A stretch of 64,000 bases of DNA from Thalassobium sp. R2A62 (GTDB lineage Bacteria; Pseudomonadota; Alphaproteobacteria; Rhodobacterales; Rhodobacteraceae). Location of the stretch: contig NZ_GG697169.2 of the NCBI RefSeq assembly GCF_000161835.1, positions 986,418 to 1,050,417 on the forward strand, read 5' to 3'. Position numbers and translations under genes: made by a program. The notes under the pieces are model-generated. The model saw nothing but the letters and a program-made list of their open reading frames with translations, made no database searches and was not told the origin of the DNA. Position 1 is the first letter of the stretch. Each line of letters opens with the position of its first letter. This document shows, in pieces, positions 1 through 9,171 of the stretch.

Positions 1-47
1 AATAGTGCAGCGGTCAGCACGCGGCCAAGGTTCTCAGGTTTGATCAT
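1..47 (-). CDS. 5' end of an unidentified gene downstream of queA (partial)
   Basis: Only the first 15 codons are in the window, reading leftwards off the edge (MIKPENLGRV and five more residues). An AAGGAGAG ribosome-binding site lies five bases before the ATG. The start is two bases past the queA stop, so it is probably the third gene of the AsmA-like/queA operon. Fifteen residues are too few to name a product. Confidence 0.45.
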   Translation of the reverse strand, partial: MIKPENLGRVLTAAL

Positions 48-49
48 TG

Positions 50-1096
50 CTACTCTCCTTGGGGCAACAACAGCGAACTGTCCCCGTAACTAAAAAAGCG
101 ATACTCGTGACGCAGGGCGTGGGCGTAAATATCTTTGATATTCTGAGTGCCCATCAACGCGGACACCAACATCATCAGCGTGGATTTCGGCAGGTGAAAG
201 TTCGTCATCAGCCCGTCGGCGATTTGGAATTTGAACCCCGGTGTGATGAAGATATCAGTGGGTCCTTCCCATGCCGCAAGCCTACCATTCTGAGCCGCGG
301 ATTCGATGAGACGCAGCGCCGTAGTGCCCACAGGGATCACACGACCTGTTGTTGAATTGATCGCGTCTGCGGCGGCATGGGTAATTTGGCCCCATTCGCT
401 GTGCATCTTGTGGTCGGCGATGTTGTCGACCTTGACCGGCAGAAACGTCCCCGCGCCCACATGCAACGTGACATAGGTGAATTGGATGCCCTTGGCATTG
501 AGCGCCTCTAGCAACGGCTGGTCAAAGTGAAGCGATGCGGTCGGTGCCGCCACAGCCCCCTGATGCCGTGCCCAGACGGTTTGATAGTCTGTGTGATCTT
601 GGGCATCTGCCGCCCGTTTGGCAGCGATATAGGGCGGCAATGGCATCGCACCTGCAGCCGCGAGGGCCGCATCAAAGTCATCGCCAGTTAGGTTGAATTT
701 TAGCCGGCCCTGCCCGTCTTCTTTGCCAATAAGTGTGGCGCTGAGATCATCAGAGAATACGATATCTTCGCCCTCGGTTACCTTTTTGAGGGGTTTTATC
801 AATGCGGTCCAGGCCCCATCAGCCTGCGGCGTGAGCAGCGTAACATCAATCGCCGCGCTGACGGGACCTTGAGCGCTGTTGCGGTGGCGTTGGCCTGACA
901 AGCGCGCGGGAATAACCCGAGTGTCGTTCAGCACCAGCCGATCACCGGGCTGCAAAATATCAATCAGGTCCGTGACGACACGATCTAAAATGTCATCACC
1001 TCTGGCCAGCAACAGCCGTGCAGACGACCGCGGCTGTGTAGGGCGAACGGCGATCCGGTCATCGGGGAGATCAAAGTCAAAGTCAGAGAGCTTCAT
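50..1096 (-). CDS. queA: S-adenosylmethionine:tRNA ribosyltransferase-isomerase QueA
   Basis: QueA transfers and isomerises the ribosyl part of SAM onto 7-aminomethyl-7-deazaguanine in tRNA, giving epoxyqueuosine at wobble position 34 of GUN-anticodon tRNAs. The 348 residues match the usual family length. The N-terminal [19 protein letters not shown] segment and the HVGAGTF and [11 protein letters not shown] motifs are typical of the family. Its ATG overlaps the stop of the upstream AsmA-like gene by four bases (ATGA), which implies translational coupling. The partner enzyme gene tgt is also in this window at 55.4 kb but far away. Two tRNA-Asp(GTC) genes, which are natural substrates, lie at 23.6 kb. 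Confidence 0.95.
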   Translation of the reverse strand: MKLSDFDFDLPDDRIAVRPTQPRSSARLLLARGDDILDRVVTDLIDILQPGDRLVLNDTRVIPARLSGQRHRNSAQGPVSAAIDVTLLTPQADGAWTALIKPLKKVTEGEDIVFSDDLSATLIGKEDGQGRLKFNLTGDDFDAALAAAGAMPLPPYIAAKRAADAQDHTDYQTVWARHQGAVAAPTASLHFDQPLLEALNAKGIQFTYVTLHVGAGTFLPVKVDNIADHKMHSEWGQITHAAADAINSTTGRVIPVGTTALRLIESAAQNGRLAAWEGPTDIFITPGFKFQIADGLMTNFHLPKSTLMMLVSALMGTQNIKDIYAHALRHEYRFFSYGDSSLLLPQGE

Positions 1097-4000
1097 TGCG
1101 ATACCTGTGGGGGCGGTCTGCGGAAAATCTCACGGAACATGCCAGGGGTGAAAACAGACAGCGGGTTAACCGCGACATCGGGGTCAACCGGCGTGCCACG
1201 TAGGTTGAAATTAAATCCGATGAGCCCTTCGCCACGACGGGTCAAAACAGAACCGATGCCATTCAACAAATAGAGCGGCGATGCAACACCTTGGAAATCC
1301 ATACGTTTTTCGGCCAGCGCATATCGTCCGTCCAACGACAGACCAATGGACGGGCCAACGGCGCTGGATTCAGTGATGATGATCTGTCGTGGGTCTAGGC
1401 GGAATTTGGCGTCGACCTCGCTAAACAACAGCCCGTTTCCATCAAGCTGCTGCAAGAGACCTACGATGCTGATCGCATCAAGCAATGCTGCCATCGTGGG
1501 TGCGTCACGCAGGCGGATATCAGTGATGTCGAGTTGGCCGTCATAAGTGCCTTCGGCACCGGTCGGCACGAGAATGAGATCCATCTCGCCCTTGCGCGCA
1601 CCGGGTAAGAAGCCAGCCGCGCGCAGCACACCGCCCGCATTGTCAGACCGGATGCGGACCGCCGTCGCGCCATTTTGCGGCACCAATGTTCCGGTGACCT
1701 GTTGCTGACCATTCACCGCCCCTTGGAACCGGCCAGACAAACCGCCTGCTCCGGTCAATTCGGCGCGGAAATCGGTCAGTGCGATACCAGATGTAATTTG
1801 CAAATCGTTGAGCCGGACGCTCATTGGGCCAGTCTCGCCGCCGCCACCGCCAAATTCTGCACGTCGTAGATCGAGGCTACCGCCGCCGATCGAAATACCA
1901 ACGGGACGCCCTGCCCCACGACCCGTCAACGTCACGGGTGCATTCAACCAACCGCCCAAACGGACACGGGAAAACTCGGCCCTCTCAAAGCTGCGATCTG
2001 CGTTCAGCCGGATGTTGCCGCGGGCCTCTAGCCCTGCCGCCTCAACCGCGAGATCGGTAATCCGAGGCACAGGTCCCAGCGTGCCAGTGACAGATAGGTT
2101 GCCAGTGCCACTGCGTGCCTTGGACCAATTCAGCGCAGGCAATGAGAGCCCGACACCACGTAGGTTCGACGACAGCTCAAACGCCGCATCCTGACCGTTT
2201 CGCAGATCGAGTGTCACAGCAGCTGTGCCACGGCCCGACACCATCCCGCGCGGCAATCCAAGGTTAAAGCGCTGCACGAATGTCTCTGATAGTTCGACTG
2301 TCCCTTTGACTTGGCTGCGCCCCGCGTATTGCGCCCCGATCCGTTGGGTCCAAGTCCCCGACACCGGAACACCATCCAAGGCCAGATCACCCCCGATCGA
2401 CAACGCATCATTGTCGACCGAAACCGCAAGTTGGTCGGCGCTGAGTGTCCGGTCGGGGACCAGGCGGCTGGTCGTTACGTTGCGCACAGCACTGTCAAAG
2501 CTATAGCGAATGTCACCCGGCCCGTTTGTTTTGCGCAACGGCAACGTGACCGTGCCACGCGTCCGTGCGCGACCATCTGCCAGCGTGACGGGAAGCGAGG
2601 CTTTGCTCAGGAATTCAAACGGTTTGAGATCCAGCATAGAAAGCGCCGCTGTGACCGTGCTGTCGAGTGCGAGATCAATCCGAGCCGGCGGTTCTGGGAT
2701 GCCAAGGGTCGGGATAGTGAACACGCTGCCCGCCGCATTGATCCGCCCCCCTTGGGGTGCCGTGAAATGCCCGTCGGACACGGCGATCACCATTGCGTCT
2801 TGGGCGATGTTAAACACGCCTGATGCGCGGGTCAGAACGGGCAGCGTCGGCATGACACGCGCGTCGGTGTCACGAAATTCAAAGCCGACGGAATAAACAG
2901 GCTTGTCCCCTTGGGCCAACCTCAGCCCCGCGTTCACGTTAAACAGCTCGCCCGCCAGCAAATTATTGGCAAGCCAGCTGCGGGTTTTTGGGATCACAGC
3001 CGTGGGCCACAGATCAAGCACGCGGTTTTTTGAAATGGCAGGCAGGGTTCCATCCAATGCCACGGTCCAGCCCTCGGCGTCCGCGCCAATATGGCCATCT
3101 AGATAGAGCGATCCCGCAGGGTCCGAGATAACGACTTGGCCCAGATCGATTTGGAACGGATCAAGCCGCAACCGAATGTCAGCCAGCGCCTGTTCAATCT
3201 CGATCGCCCGGGGATAGACGTCATTGGGGTTCAGCGAAATATTCGTCAGGTTAAACTGCCCGAGCAAAGCTTGGGGGATGTCGTCGCGCAGTTCGCGCAA
3301 ATAGGCATGACCCTCTGCAATGACGTTGCCCCAATCGCTTGCGACCTCGATCTGGTCAAACCGCAGGCCAGTATCAGCGGGGTCATATCCCAGATAAATT
3401 TTGAGCGCGTCAAACCCGATGGGCGCGGTTTGGGCAGTCGGTCGCAACGCCCCTTGCCCCAACTCGAGGGTGGCGTTGATTGGCCCCAGTGTGCCTGCAT
3501 CGTCGATGCTGGCCCGCATCGCGCCTGACAATGGCGCATCAATCAATGTTAGAAACGACAACGCTGGCGATTGGCTGGCGATGTCAGCGGCCACCGCATC
3601 AGTGATGTTCAATCCCAGTTCTGCCGCCGATGTTCCGCGCCGCGATTCATAGGTCGCAGCCAAGGTGGTCACGTATGACCGCCCCGACAAAAGGGCGACG
3701 CTTGATCCAAGAGACAAGCTCTGGTCATCAACGGTGAGCACAGCTCGCCCACCATCAACAATCCACGTTCGTCGCGCCCGTTGATCGGCATAATTCAGGA
3801 TCAGGCCCGTTGCGCGGACCTCTTCGAGCGCGGCCAATGCAGGTGCGTCAAACATCGCATCAAGGCCGTCGAGCAGTTCTGGCAGGTTCGACGCCGTTTG
3901 TGCGGGGGCCGCGCCGGTTTCAAAAGCCAGAGCTACGGCGCCGTTCGCATCGCGGGTCAGAGCCAATTCGGCCCCGTCCAACGATACGGTTTGTGGCAGT

Positions 4001-4443
4001 ATGTCGCCCTGAAACAGCAACCCGCGTGGCGACACCCCTGCCCGCACTGTTTGGACGCGCGCCAGCCGCTGACCGTTTGCGTCCTGCACAGAAACGCCGC
4101 GCAATGTCACCGACGGGTGAAGGTCGCGGGCAATGGTGATTGTGATTTCGTCCATGCGGATCGCCCCGCCAGCCAAGGCTTCCGACGCTTGGGTTTCAAT
4201 CCGCGACTTGATCCATGTCGGTGCAGTGATCTCTTGTCCGACGATCAAGAACGCGGCCAGCACCACAAAAATGAGCGGGATCGCCAAAACCAACAACGCC
4301 GCACGCGTCCAGAACCACCAGCCATGATGCACAGGGTGCGGCGCTGGCGTTTGCGGCGCATCAGAAACCGCGGGCGCTACACCGGCTGTCTCAGACGGTG
4401 TGTCGGCAATCTCCGGCGTAGATGATGGGGGCGTGTCCGCCAT
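1093..4443 (-). CDS. Large AsmA-like/DUF3971 envelope protein (YhdP/TamB class)
   Basis: This 1116-residue protein begins with a Pro/Thr-rich cytoplasmic stretch of about 45 residues. One transmembrane helix follows (about residues 46-70, starting [20 protein letters not shown]), then a very long beta-rich periplasmic region. The repeated 'GxLxLDG', '[15 protein letters not shown]' and C-terminal '[24 protein letters not shown]' patterns match the AsmA-like C-terminal and DUF3971 families. These are inner-membrane-anchored bridge-like proteins linked to phospholipid transport to the outer membrane. The specific lipid role is inferred from the family. It heads a minus-strand operon with queA and is divergent from bcp, with about 100 bp between them for both promoters. 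Confidence 0.85.
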   Translation of the reverse strand: MADTPPSSTPEIADTPSETAGVAPAVSDAPQTPAPHPVHHGWWFWTRAALLVLAIPLIFVVLAAFLIVGQEITAPTWIKSRIETQASEALAGGAIRMDEITITIARDLHPSVTLRGVSVQDANGQRLARVQTVRAGVSPRGLLFQGDILPQTVSLDGAELALTRDANGAVALAFETGAAPAQTASNLPELLDGLDAMFDAPALAALEEVRATGLILNYADQRARRTWIVDGGRAVLTVDDQSLSLGSSVALLSGRSYVTTLAATYESRRGTSAAELGLNITDAVAADIASQSPALSFLTLIDAPLSGAMRASIDDAGTLGPINATLELGQGALRPTAQTAPIGFDALKIYLGYDPADTGLRFDQIEVASDWGNVIAEGHAYLRELRDDIPQALLGQFNLTNISLNPNDVYPRAIEIEQALADIRLRLDPFQIDLGQVVISDPAGSLYLDGHIGADAEGWTVALDGTLPAISKNRVLDLWPTAVIPKTRSWLANNLLAGELFNVNAGLRLAQGDKPVYSVGFEFRDTDARVMPTLPVLTRASGVFNIAQDAMVIAVSDGHFTAPQGGRINAAGSVFTIPTLGIPEPPARIDLALDSTVTAALSMLDLKPFEFLSKASLPVTLADGRARTRGTVTLPLRKTNGPGDIRYSFDSAVRNVTTSRLVPDRTLSADQLAVSVDNDALSIGGDLALDGVPVSGTWTQRIGAQYAGRSQVKGTVELSETFVQRFNLGLPRGMVSGRGTAAVTLDLRNGQDAAFELSSNLRGVGLSLPALNWSKARSGTGNLSVTGTLGPVPRITDLAVEAAGLEARGNIRLNADRSFERAEFSRVRLGGWLNAPVTLTGRGAGRPVGISIGGGSLDLRRAEFGGGGGETGPMSVRLNDLQITSGIALTDFRAELTGAGGLSGRFQGAVNGQQQVTGTLVPQNGATAVRIRSDNAGGVLRAAGFLPGARKGEMDLILVPTGAEGTYDGQLDITDIRLRDAPTMAALLDAISIVGLLQQLDGNGLLFSEVDAKFRLDPRQIIITESSAVGPSIGLSLDGRYALAEKRMDFQGVASPLYLLNGIGSVLTRRGEGLIGFNFNLRGTPVDPDVAVNPLSVFTPGMFREIFRRPPPQVSQ

Positions 4444-4547
4444 TTGGCCTGTCGGGTCCTCTTTTTTGGGTGCTAATGGACTGCACCCTTTATCTTTGCC
4501 TGACTAAGGCTAAAACAAAACGGGGAAAAGCAATAGAGGAGACGACG

Positions 4548-5009
4548 ATGCCCGAGATTGGCGAAACCGCACCAAATTTTGATCTATCACGTGACGGCGG
4601 GGGCACGCTTTCGCTGTCAGAGCTGTCCGGCAAGACGGTTGTTTTGTATTTCTACCCGCGCGACGACACGCCGGGGTGCACCAAAGAGGCAATCGGGTTC
4701 ACCGAAATGGGCGACGCGTTTGACGCAGCGGGCGCAATTGTCATTGGCGTCTCTAAGGACACCGTCAAAAAGCACGACCAGTTCCGCGACAAATACGAAT
4801 TGGGCGTGCCCCTGTTGTCTGACGCCGACGGCGACGTTTGCAAGCGTTACGGCGTCTGGGTCGAAAAGAACATGTACGGCCGCACATCCATGGGGATCGA
4901 GCGCGCGACCTTTGTCATTGACGAGACTGGCGTGATCCGCGAGGCATGGCGCAAAGTCAAAGTTCCGGGTCATGTGGATGTGGTACTAGAAGCCGTCAAG
5001 GCACTGTAA
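4548..5009 (+). CDS. bcp: Thioredoxin-dependent peroxiredoxin, Bcp/PrxQ type
   Basis: Bcp reduces hydrogen peroxide and organic peroxides in the cytoplasm with electrons from thioredoxin. I start it at ATG 4548, preceded by GAGGAG, which gives 153 residues, the normal Bcp length. A longer reading upstream would add an implausible extension. The peroxidatic site is FYPRDDTPGCTKEA with Cys44. The E. coli-type resolving Cys five residues later is absent (Ile instead). The only other cysteine is in GDVCKRYGVW near residue 99, so this is either a one-cysteine enzyme or one that uses a distant partner. It is followed 21 bp later by the DUF455 gene in the same direction. Confidence 0.92.
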   Translation: MPEIGETAPNFDLSRDGGGTLSLSELSGKTVVLYFYPRDDTPGCTKEAIGFTEMGDAFDAAGAIVIGVSKDTVKKHDQFRDKYELGVPLLSDADGDVCKRYGVWVEKNMYGRTSMGIERATFVIDETGVIREAWRKVKVPGHVDVVLEAVKAL

Positions 5010-5030
5010 ATCATAAGGAAAATTCGTATT

Positions 5031-5840
5031 TTGGCGTTGACGAAAATGGCAGTTGCGGTGTTGAACACCGCAGATGGGCGCGCCAAAACGGCCCTGTCAC
5101 GCGGGTACGCAGCCGAATGGTTTGCCGCCCGCGACGCAGGCGTTGATGTCGAAATCGGGGCCGCCACTCCGCCCGATTTTCCAGCACGTCCTACCCATCC
5201 CGAACTGCTGTCACCGCGCGATGTGCCGCGGCGCAAACCTGGCACACCAGAGGGCCGCGCCGCGATCCTGCATGCTGTTGCGCATATCGAACTCAACGCC
5301 GTTGATCTGCATTGGGATTTGATTGCGCGGTTTGGACATGTGCCGCTGCCGATCGGGTTTTACGACGATTGGGTCAAAGCAGCAGATGAGGAATCCAAGC
5401 ATTTCAATTTGATGTGTGATTGCCTCGAGGCGAACGGCAGCCACTATGGCGCGATGCCCGCCCACGCCGGTATGTGGAAAGCCGCCGAAGATACGACGGA
5501 TGACATCATGGCGCGGCTAGCTGTGGTGCCCATGGTTCTTGAAGCGCGCGGGCTGGATGTCACACCGGGTATGATCAAGATCTTTAAACAGGCCAAAGAC
5601 CAACAAGCCATCGACGCGCTAGAGGTCATTTATGCGGAAGAAGTGCATCATGTCTCATACGGCTCGAAATGGTTCCATTTCCTGTGTGGGCGCGAAAATA
5701 TTGACCCCAAGCCGCTGTTTCATGACCTTGTTCAGACGCATTTCCACAGCCAGCTAAAACCGCCCTTTAACGAAGAAAAACGGGCCGAAGCAGGCATTCC
5801 ACCAGATTTCTATTGGCCCCTTGCAGACGGCACAGCGTAA
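5031..5840 (+). CDS. DUF455 ferritin-like protein
   Basis: The 269-residue product belongs to the DUF455/COG2833 group of ferritin-like four-helix proteins. Conserved acidic/His positions can be seen: HAVAHIELNAVDLHWD (residues about 83-98), DEESKHFNLM, and YAEEVHHVSYG (about residues 205-215). These are the E..H pattern of a di-metal ferritin-like centre. Cellular role is not established; some relatives have been discussed as tRNA-modifying or redox enzymes. I start at TTG 5031 behind AAGGAAAA; ATG 5046 is the alternative and would remove five residues. It lies just downstream of bcp, so both may be oxidative-stress genes, which is inference. Confidence 0.8.
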   Translation: MALTKMAVAVLNTADGRAKTALSRGYAAEWFAARDAGVDVEIGAATPPDFPARPTHPELLSPRDVPRRKPGTPEGRAAILHAVAHIELNAVDLHWDLIARFGHVPLPIGFYDDWVKAADEESKHFNLMCDCLEANGSHYGAMPAHAGMWKAAEDTTDDIMARLAVVPMVLEARGLDVTPGMIKIFKQAKDQQAIDALEVIYAEEVHHVSYGSKWFHFLCGRENIDPKPLFHDLVQTHFHSQLKPPFNEEKRAEAGIPPDFYWPLADGTA

Positions 5841-6036
5841 CAATCGGCGGCTTTTTGCCACTTTCGAGGTGTAAATTGCTGATATTGATCAATTTTGGCT
5901 AAATTTCTTGCGGCAGAGTCCTCGGCCCGTTAAGCATCACGGGTACGTCGATTTGGGGATCGGTGTGACCGGAAAACGAAGGCCCTTAAAATAGTGCAGG
6001 CAGGCACAAGGGTCCGGCGACAGGGGAATTGGGACG

Positions 6037-7353
6037 TTGAAGACCAAAATTTTGAACAGAGCGAACGCTGCTCTTGAGCGGTGGTTTCCTGAGAGACGGC
6101 TGTTTTTGCGGTCTGACAGTGAGACTCGGTTTATCCGCCTGACGCCCAGCACCCAAGTTGTGGCGTGGACAGGCAGTGCGATTGTGGTCGCTTGGACCAT
6201 CATCGCAACAGCGATTTTGTTGATGGACAGCATCGGCGCCGGCAATTTCCGCGCACAGGCACAACGTGATCAACGCCTATATGAAGAACGACTGAATACT
6301 TTGTCCGAACAGCGTGACATGCGCGCTGCCGAAGCTTCGGCAGCCCAAGAACGTTTCAACACGGCATTGGGTCAAATTTCATCGATGCAGTCTGAGTTGC
6401 TGAAATCCGAAGACAAACGGCGTGAGCTGGAGACAGGGATCGACGTGATCCAGTCGACCCTGCGCCGCACAATGGGCGAGCGCGACGATGCACGGACCCA
6501 AGCCCAAGAGTACGCAGACGCGTCCGAAGGTGGCGTAGCCCTACCCGGCGCGAGTGATGATGCCCTGAATGGCACCGTTGATTTTCTGTCCGCCGCTTTG
6601 GCCAGCACAGCCGCCGAGCGTGATAGCATTGCCGCAAACGCCGAATTCGCAATCGACCGCGCCGCTGAAATGCAGCTCGAGCTAGAGTTGCTGCAAGAAA
6701 AGAACGAGACGATCTTTCGCGAGCTAGAAGAAGCGATGACCGTTTCGGTCGAGCCGCTGGACCGTATGTTCCGCAACGCCGGTTTGAATACAGACAGCCT
6801 GTTGAATGCTGTGCGCCGTGGATATTCGGGTCTCGGTGGTCCGTCCTTGCAGGGCTTGCAAGTCTCGACCCGTGGTGGCGCGCCTGATCCAGACGCCCAA
6901 CGTGCCTTGGAAATTTTGAACAAGATGGACAGGATCAACCTCTACCGGATTGCCGCTGAGCGCGCGCCTTTTGATATTCCGGTCAAGGACAGCTACCGCT
7001 TTACGTCGGGCTTTGGCCCTCGCTGGGGACGGATGCACAACGGCACAGACTTTGCTGGCTCACACGGTACCCCAATTTATTCGACCGCAGACGGGGTGGT
7101 CATTCACTCTGGCTGGTCCTCTGGATATGGCCGTTTGGTCAAGATCCAGCATGAGTTTGGCATCGAGACACGCTATGCCCACCTGAGTAAACTTCGCGTT
7201 CAAGTTGGACAAAGGGTCTCGCGCGGGCAGCGAATTGGTGATATGGGCAATTCTGGACGGTCTACCGGAACCCACCTGCACTACGAAGTCCGCGTGGGCG
7301 GACGACCTGTTAACCCTATGATTTACATAAGAGCTGGACGCGATGTTTTCTAA
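6037..7353 (+). CDS. Membrane-anchored M23 peptidase with DUF5930-type N-terminus
   Basis: This is a periplasmic peptidoglycan endopeptidase (LytM/M23) anchored by one transmembrane helix (about residues 40-66). A long coiled coil follows (about 75-230, rich in E/R/A, with a break in the 'EGGVALPGASDD' area), then the C-terminal LytM domain (about 320-430). The zinc ligands are in HNGTDFAG and THLHYEVRVGG. The start is TTG at 6037 with AGGGGAA upstream. The gene overlaps the bactofilin gene by 11 bp. In other bacteria bactofilins position M23 peptidases of this architecture to shape the cell wall locally (Hyphomonas/Rhodomicrobium BacA-LmdC, Helicobacter CcmA-Csd1), so a joint role here is a well-grounded inference. 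Confidence 0.9.
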   Translation: MKTKILNRANAALERWFPERRLFLRSDSETRFIRLTPSTQVVAWTGSAIVVAWTIIATAILLMDSIGAGNFRAQAQRDQRLYEERLNTLSEQRDMRAAEASAAQERFNTALGQISSMQSELLKSEDKRRELETGIDVIQSTLRRTMGERDDARTQAQEYADASEGGVALPGASDDALNGTVDFLSAALASTAAERDSIAANAEFAIDRAAEMQLELELLQEKNETIFRELEEAMTVSVEPLDRMFRNAGLNTDSLLNAVRRGYSGLGGPSLQGLQVSTRGGAPDPDAQRALEILNKMDRINLYRIAAERAPFDIPVKDSYRFTSGFGPRWGRMHNGTDFAGSHGTPIYSTADGVVIHSGWSSGYGRLVKIQHEFGIETRYAHLSKLRVQVGQRVSRGQRIGDMGNSGRSTGTHLHYEVRVGGRPVNPMIYIRAGRDVF

Positions 7354-7831
7354 AAGCAAAATCAACGAGCCGGGCCCAAATGCGGGCGATGCGGCAACCC
7401 CTGCAACTTCCGAGGCTCCTGCCGCTGCAAAAACTGCTGCGCCAGAGTTCAAGCCTTCTGCACCAAAGGCCAAGCCGCCAGCATCTGTGCTGTCGTCTGA
7501 CCTGCACATCAAAGGGAACCTGAAGACACCTGGTGACATCCAGATCGAAGGTCAAGTTGACGGCGACATCCGTGCGCACCTACTGACTATCGGTGAAGGT
7601 GCCACAGTCAAAGGCGAGGTCATCGCCGATGACGTTGTGATCAATGGCCGCATCGTAGGCCGTGTTCGCGGCCTCAAGGTCCGCCTGACATCGACCGCAC
7701 GCGTCGAGGGTGACATCATCCATAAGACGATCGCTATAGAAAGCGGTGCCCACTTTGAAGGGTCCGTTCAGCGTCAGGATGATCCGCTGAACCCCAAAGC
7801 GCCTGCTGCGAAAGCTGCGGCCAAGTCCTAA
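7343..7831 (+). CDS. Bactofilin (polymer-forming cytoskeletal protein)
   Basis: The 162-residue protein has a disordered Ala/Pro/Lys-rich N-terminus (about 1-45), a central beta-helical bactofilin core (about 48-140) and a short Ala/Lys tail. Repeated turns such as 'IKGNLKTPGDIQIEGQVDGD', 'GATVKGEVIADDVVINGRIVG' and 'STARVEGDI' are the DUF583 signature. Bactofilins self-assemble without nucleotide into filaments on the inner membrane. The start overlaps the end of the M23 gene by 11 bp, so the two are translationally coupled. A strong terminator follows 20 bp after the stop. Confidence 0.93.
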   Translation: MFSKSKINEPGPNAGDAATPATSEAPAAAKTAAPEFKPSAPKAKPPASVLSSDLHIKGNLKTPGDIQIEGQVDGDIRAHLLTIGEGATVKGEVIADDVVINGRIVGRVRGLKVRLTSTARVEGDIIHKTIAIESGAHFEGSVQRQDDPLNPKAPAAKAAAKS

Positions 7832-7851
7832 GCAGACTGCAAAACACAATT

Positions 7852-7888
7852 AAAAAAGGCGCCCTGCGAAATGCATGGGCGCCTTTTT
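7852..7888. terminator. Bidirectional intrinsic terminator
   Basis: A perfect GGCGCCC/GGGCGCC stem (7858-7864 with 7877-7883) is flanked by A6 on the left and T5 on the right. It can therefore end both the M23-bactofilin transcript and the converging prfB transcript. Confidence 0.85.
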
Positions 7889-7930
7889 GTATTCGGATCG
7901 AAGGTCGCAAAACCGAGCGACGAGTTACGT

Positions 7931-9058
7931 CTAGTCTTCTAGGTTTGCCTCGGCGCGGGATTTACCCGCGACGTTCTGAGCCAGCGTTGCAGCCATCAGA
8001 CCGTCGAGATCGCCATCCAACACACCTTTGGTATCGGACGTCTCAAAGCTGGTCCGCAAGTCTTTGACCATTTGATACGGTTGCAGAACATACGACCGGA
8101 TTTGGTTGCCCCAACCAGCGTCACCTGCATTTTCATGCGCCTCGTTGACGAGAGCTGACCGTTTGTCGAGCTCGATCTGATAGAGGCGGGATTTCAACGC
8201 CTTCATCGCGATATCGCGGTTCTGGTGCTGGGATTTTTCCGAGCTGGTCACGACAATGCCTGTCGGTGCGTGGGTGATCCGCACGGCCGAGTCTGTGGTG
8301 TTGACGTGCTGACCCCCTGCCCCCGAAGACCGATAGGTGTCGATCCGGATGTCGGCGGGATTCACTTCGATTTCGATGTTGTCATCAACCACGGGGTAAA
8401 CTTTGACCGAGGTGAACGATGTGTGGCGTTTTGCGGCGCTGTCAAAAGGTGAAATACGAACGAGACGGTGAACGCCGCTTTCAGATTTGAGCCAGCCATA
8501 CGCGTTGTGGCCACTGATTTTGTAGGAGGCCGATTTGATACCTGCTTCGTCACCCGCGCTCTCAGATTGAAGCTCGACCTTGTAGCCGGCCTTTTCAGCC
8601 CAACGGACATACATGCGTGCAAGCATCGAGGCCCAGTCACAGCTTTCTGTGCCGCCTGCACCTGCATTGATTTCTAGGAAGGTGTCGTTGGCATCCGCTT
8701 CACCATCGAGCAATGCTTCGAGCTCTTTTTGAGCGGCTGCATCTTTGAGGGTGGCGAGAGCTGTCTCAGCCTCGGTCACAACGTCGGCGTCGTCTTCCAT
8801 TTCGCCAAGTTCGATCAGCTCGACATTGTCGGCTAGCTCTTGGCTGATTGTCTCGTAGGTTTTGATCGCATCGACAAGCGCCTGACGGTCGCGCATCAGT
8901 TTTTGCGCAGCCTCTGGGTCATCCCACAGGGTCGGGTCCTCAACGCGGGCGTTGAATTCTTCCAATCGGTATGGCGCAGTTTCATAGTCCAGCCGTTGGG
9001 CCAGGAGCACGAGAGACTTTTCAATATCCGAGACGAGTGTTTGAATTTCCGCGCGCAA
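7931..9058 (-). CDS. prfB: Peptide chain release factor 2
   Basis: RF2 recognises UGA and UAA and triggers peptide release. The 375-residue frame is uninterrupted: the in-frame UGA programmed frameshift that autoregulates prfB in E. coli is absent. The RF2-specific SPF tripeptide appears in [11 protein letters not shown], and the catalytic GGQ in [16 protein letters not shown]. Domain 1 (about 1-110) is acidic and helical. The gene converges on the bactofilin gene across a shared terminator. Confidence 0.96.
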   Translation of the reverse strand: MRAEIQTLVSDIEKSLVLLAQRLDYETAPYRLEEFNARVEDPTLWDDPEAAQKLMRDRQALVDAIKTYETISQELADNVELIELGEMEDDADVVTEAETALATLKDAAAQKELEALLDGEADANDTFLEINAGAGGTESCDWASMLARMYVRWAEKAGYKVELQSESAGDEAGIKSASYKISGHNAYGWLKSESGVHRLVRISPFDSAAKRHTSFTSVKVYPVVDDNIEIEVNPADIRIDTYRSSGAGGQHVNTTDSAVRITHAPTGIVVTSSEKSQHQNRDIAMKALKSRLYQIELDKRSALVNEAHENAGDAGWGNQIRSYVLQPYQMVKDLRTSFETSDTKGVLDGDLDGLMAATLAQNVAGKSRAEANLED

Positions 9059-9074
9059 GGGGCTGATCTTTCAT

Positions 9075-9108
9075 AAAAAAGGGCTTGGGCGCTATGACGC
9101 CCTAGCCC
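9075..9108 (-). terminator. Intrinsic terminator of the PBP1A gene
   Basis: An 11-bp stem with one mismatch (9081-9091 with 9098-9108) is followed, reading leftwards, by six T residues (A6 at 9075-9080 on the plus strand). It lies 64 bp past the PBP1A stop and ends that transcript before prfB. Confidence 0.75.
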
Positions 9109-9171
9109 AGAGATTTAGAGGGTCGCGCAGCCGCACGCAAGCAAACAACGTGCGGCGCGACCGTAGTCTGT

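Noticed and set aside
5868-5910. An FNR-like site near TTGATCAA in the 5841-6036 gap
   Set aside because: The half-sites lack the required four-base spacer; it is a simple 8-base palindrome.
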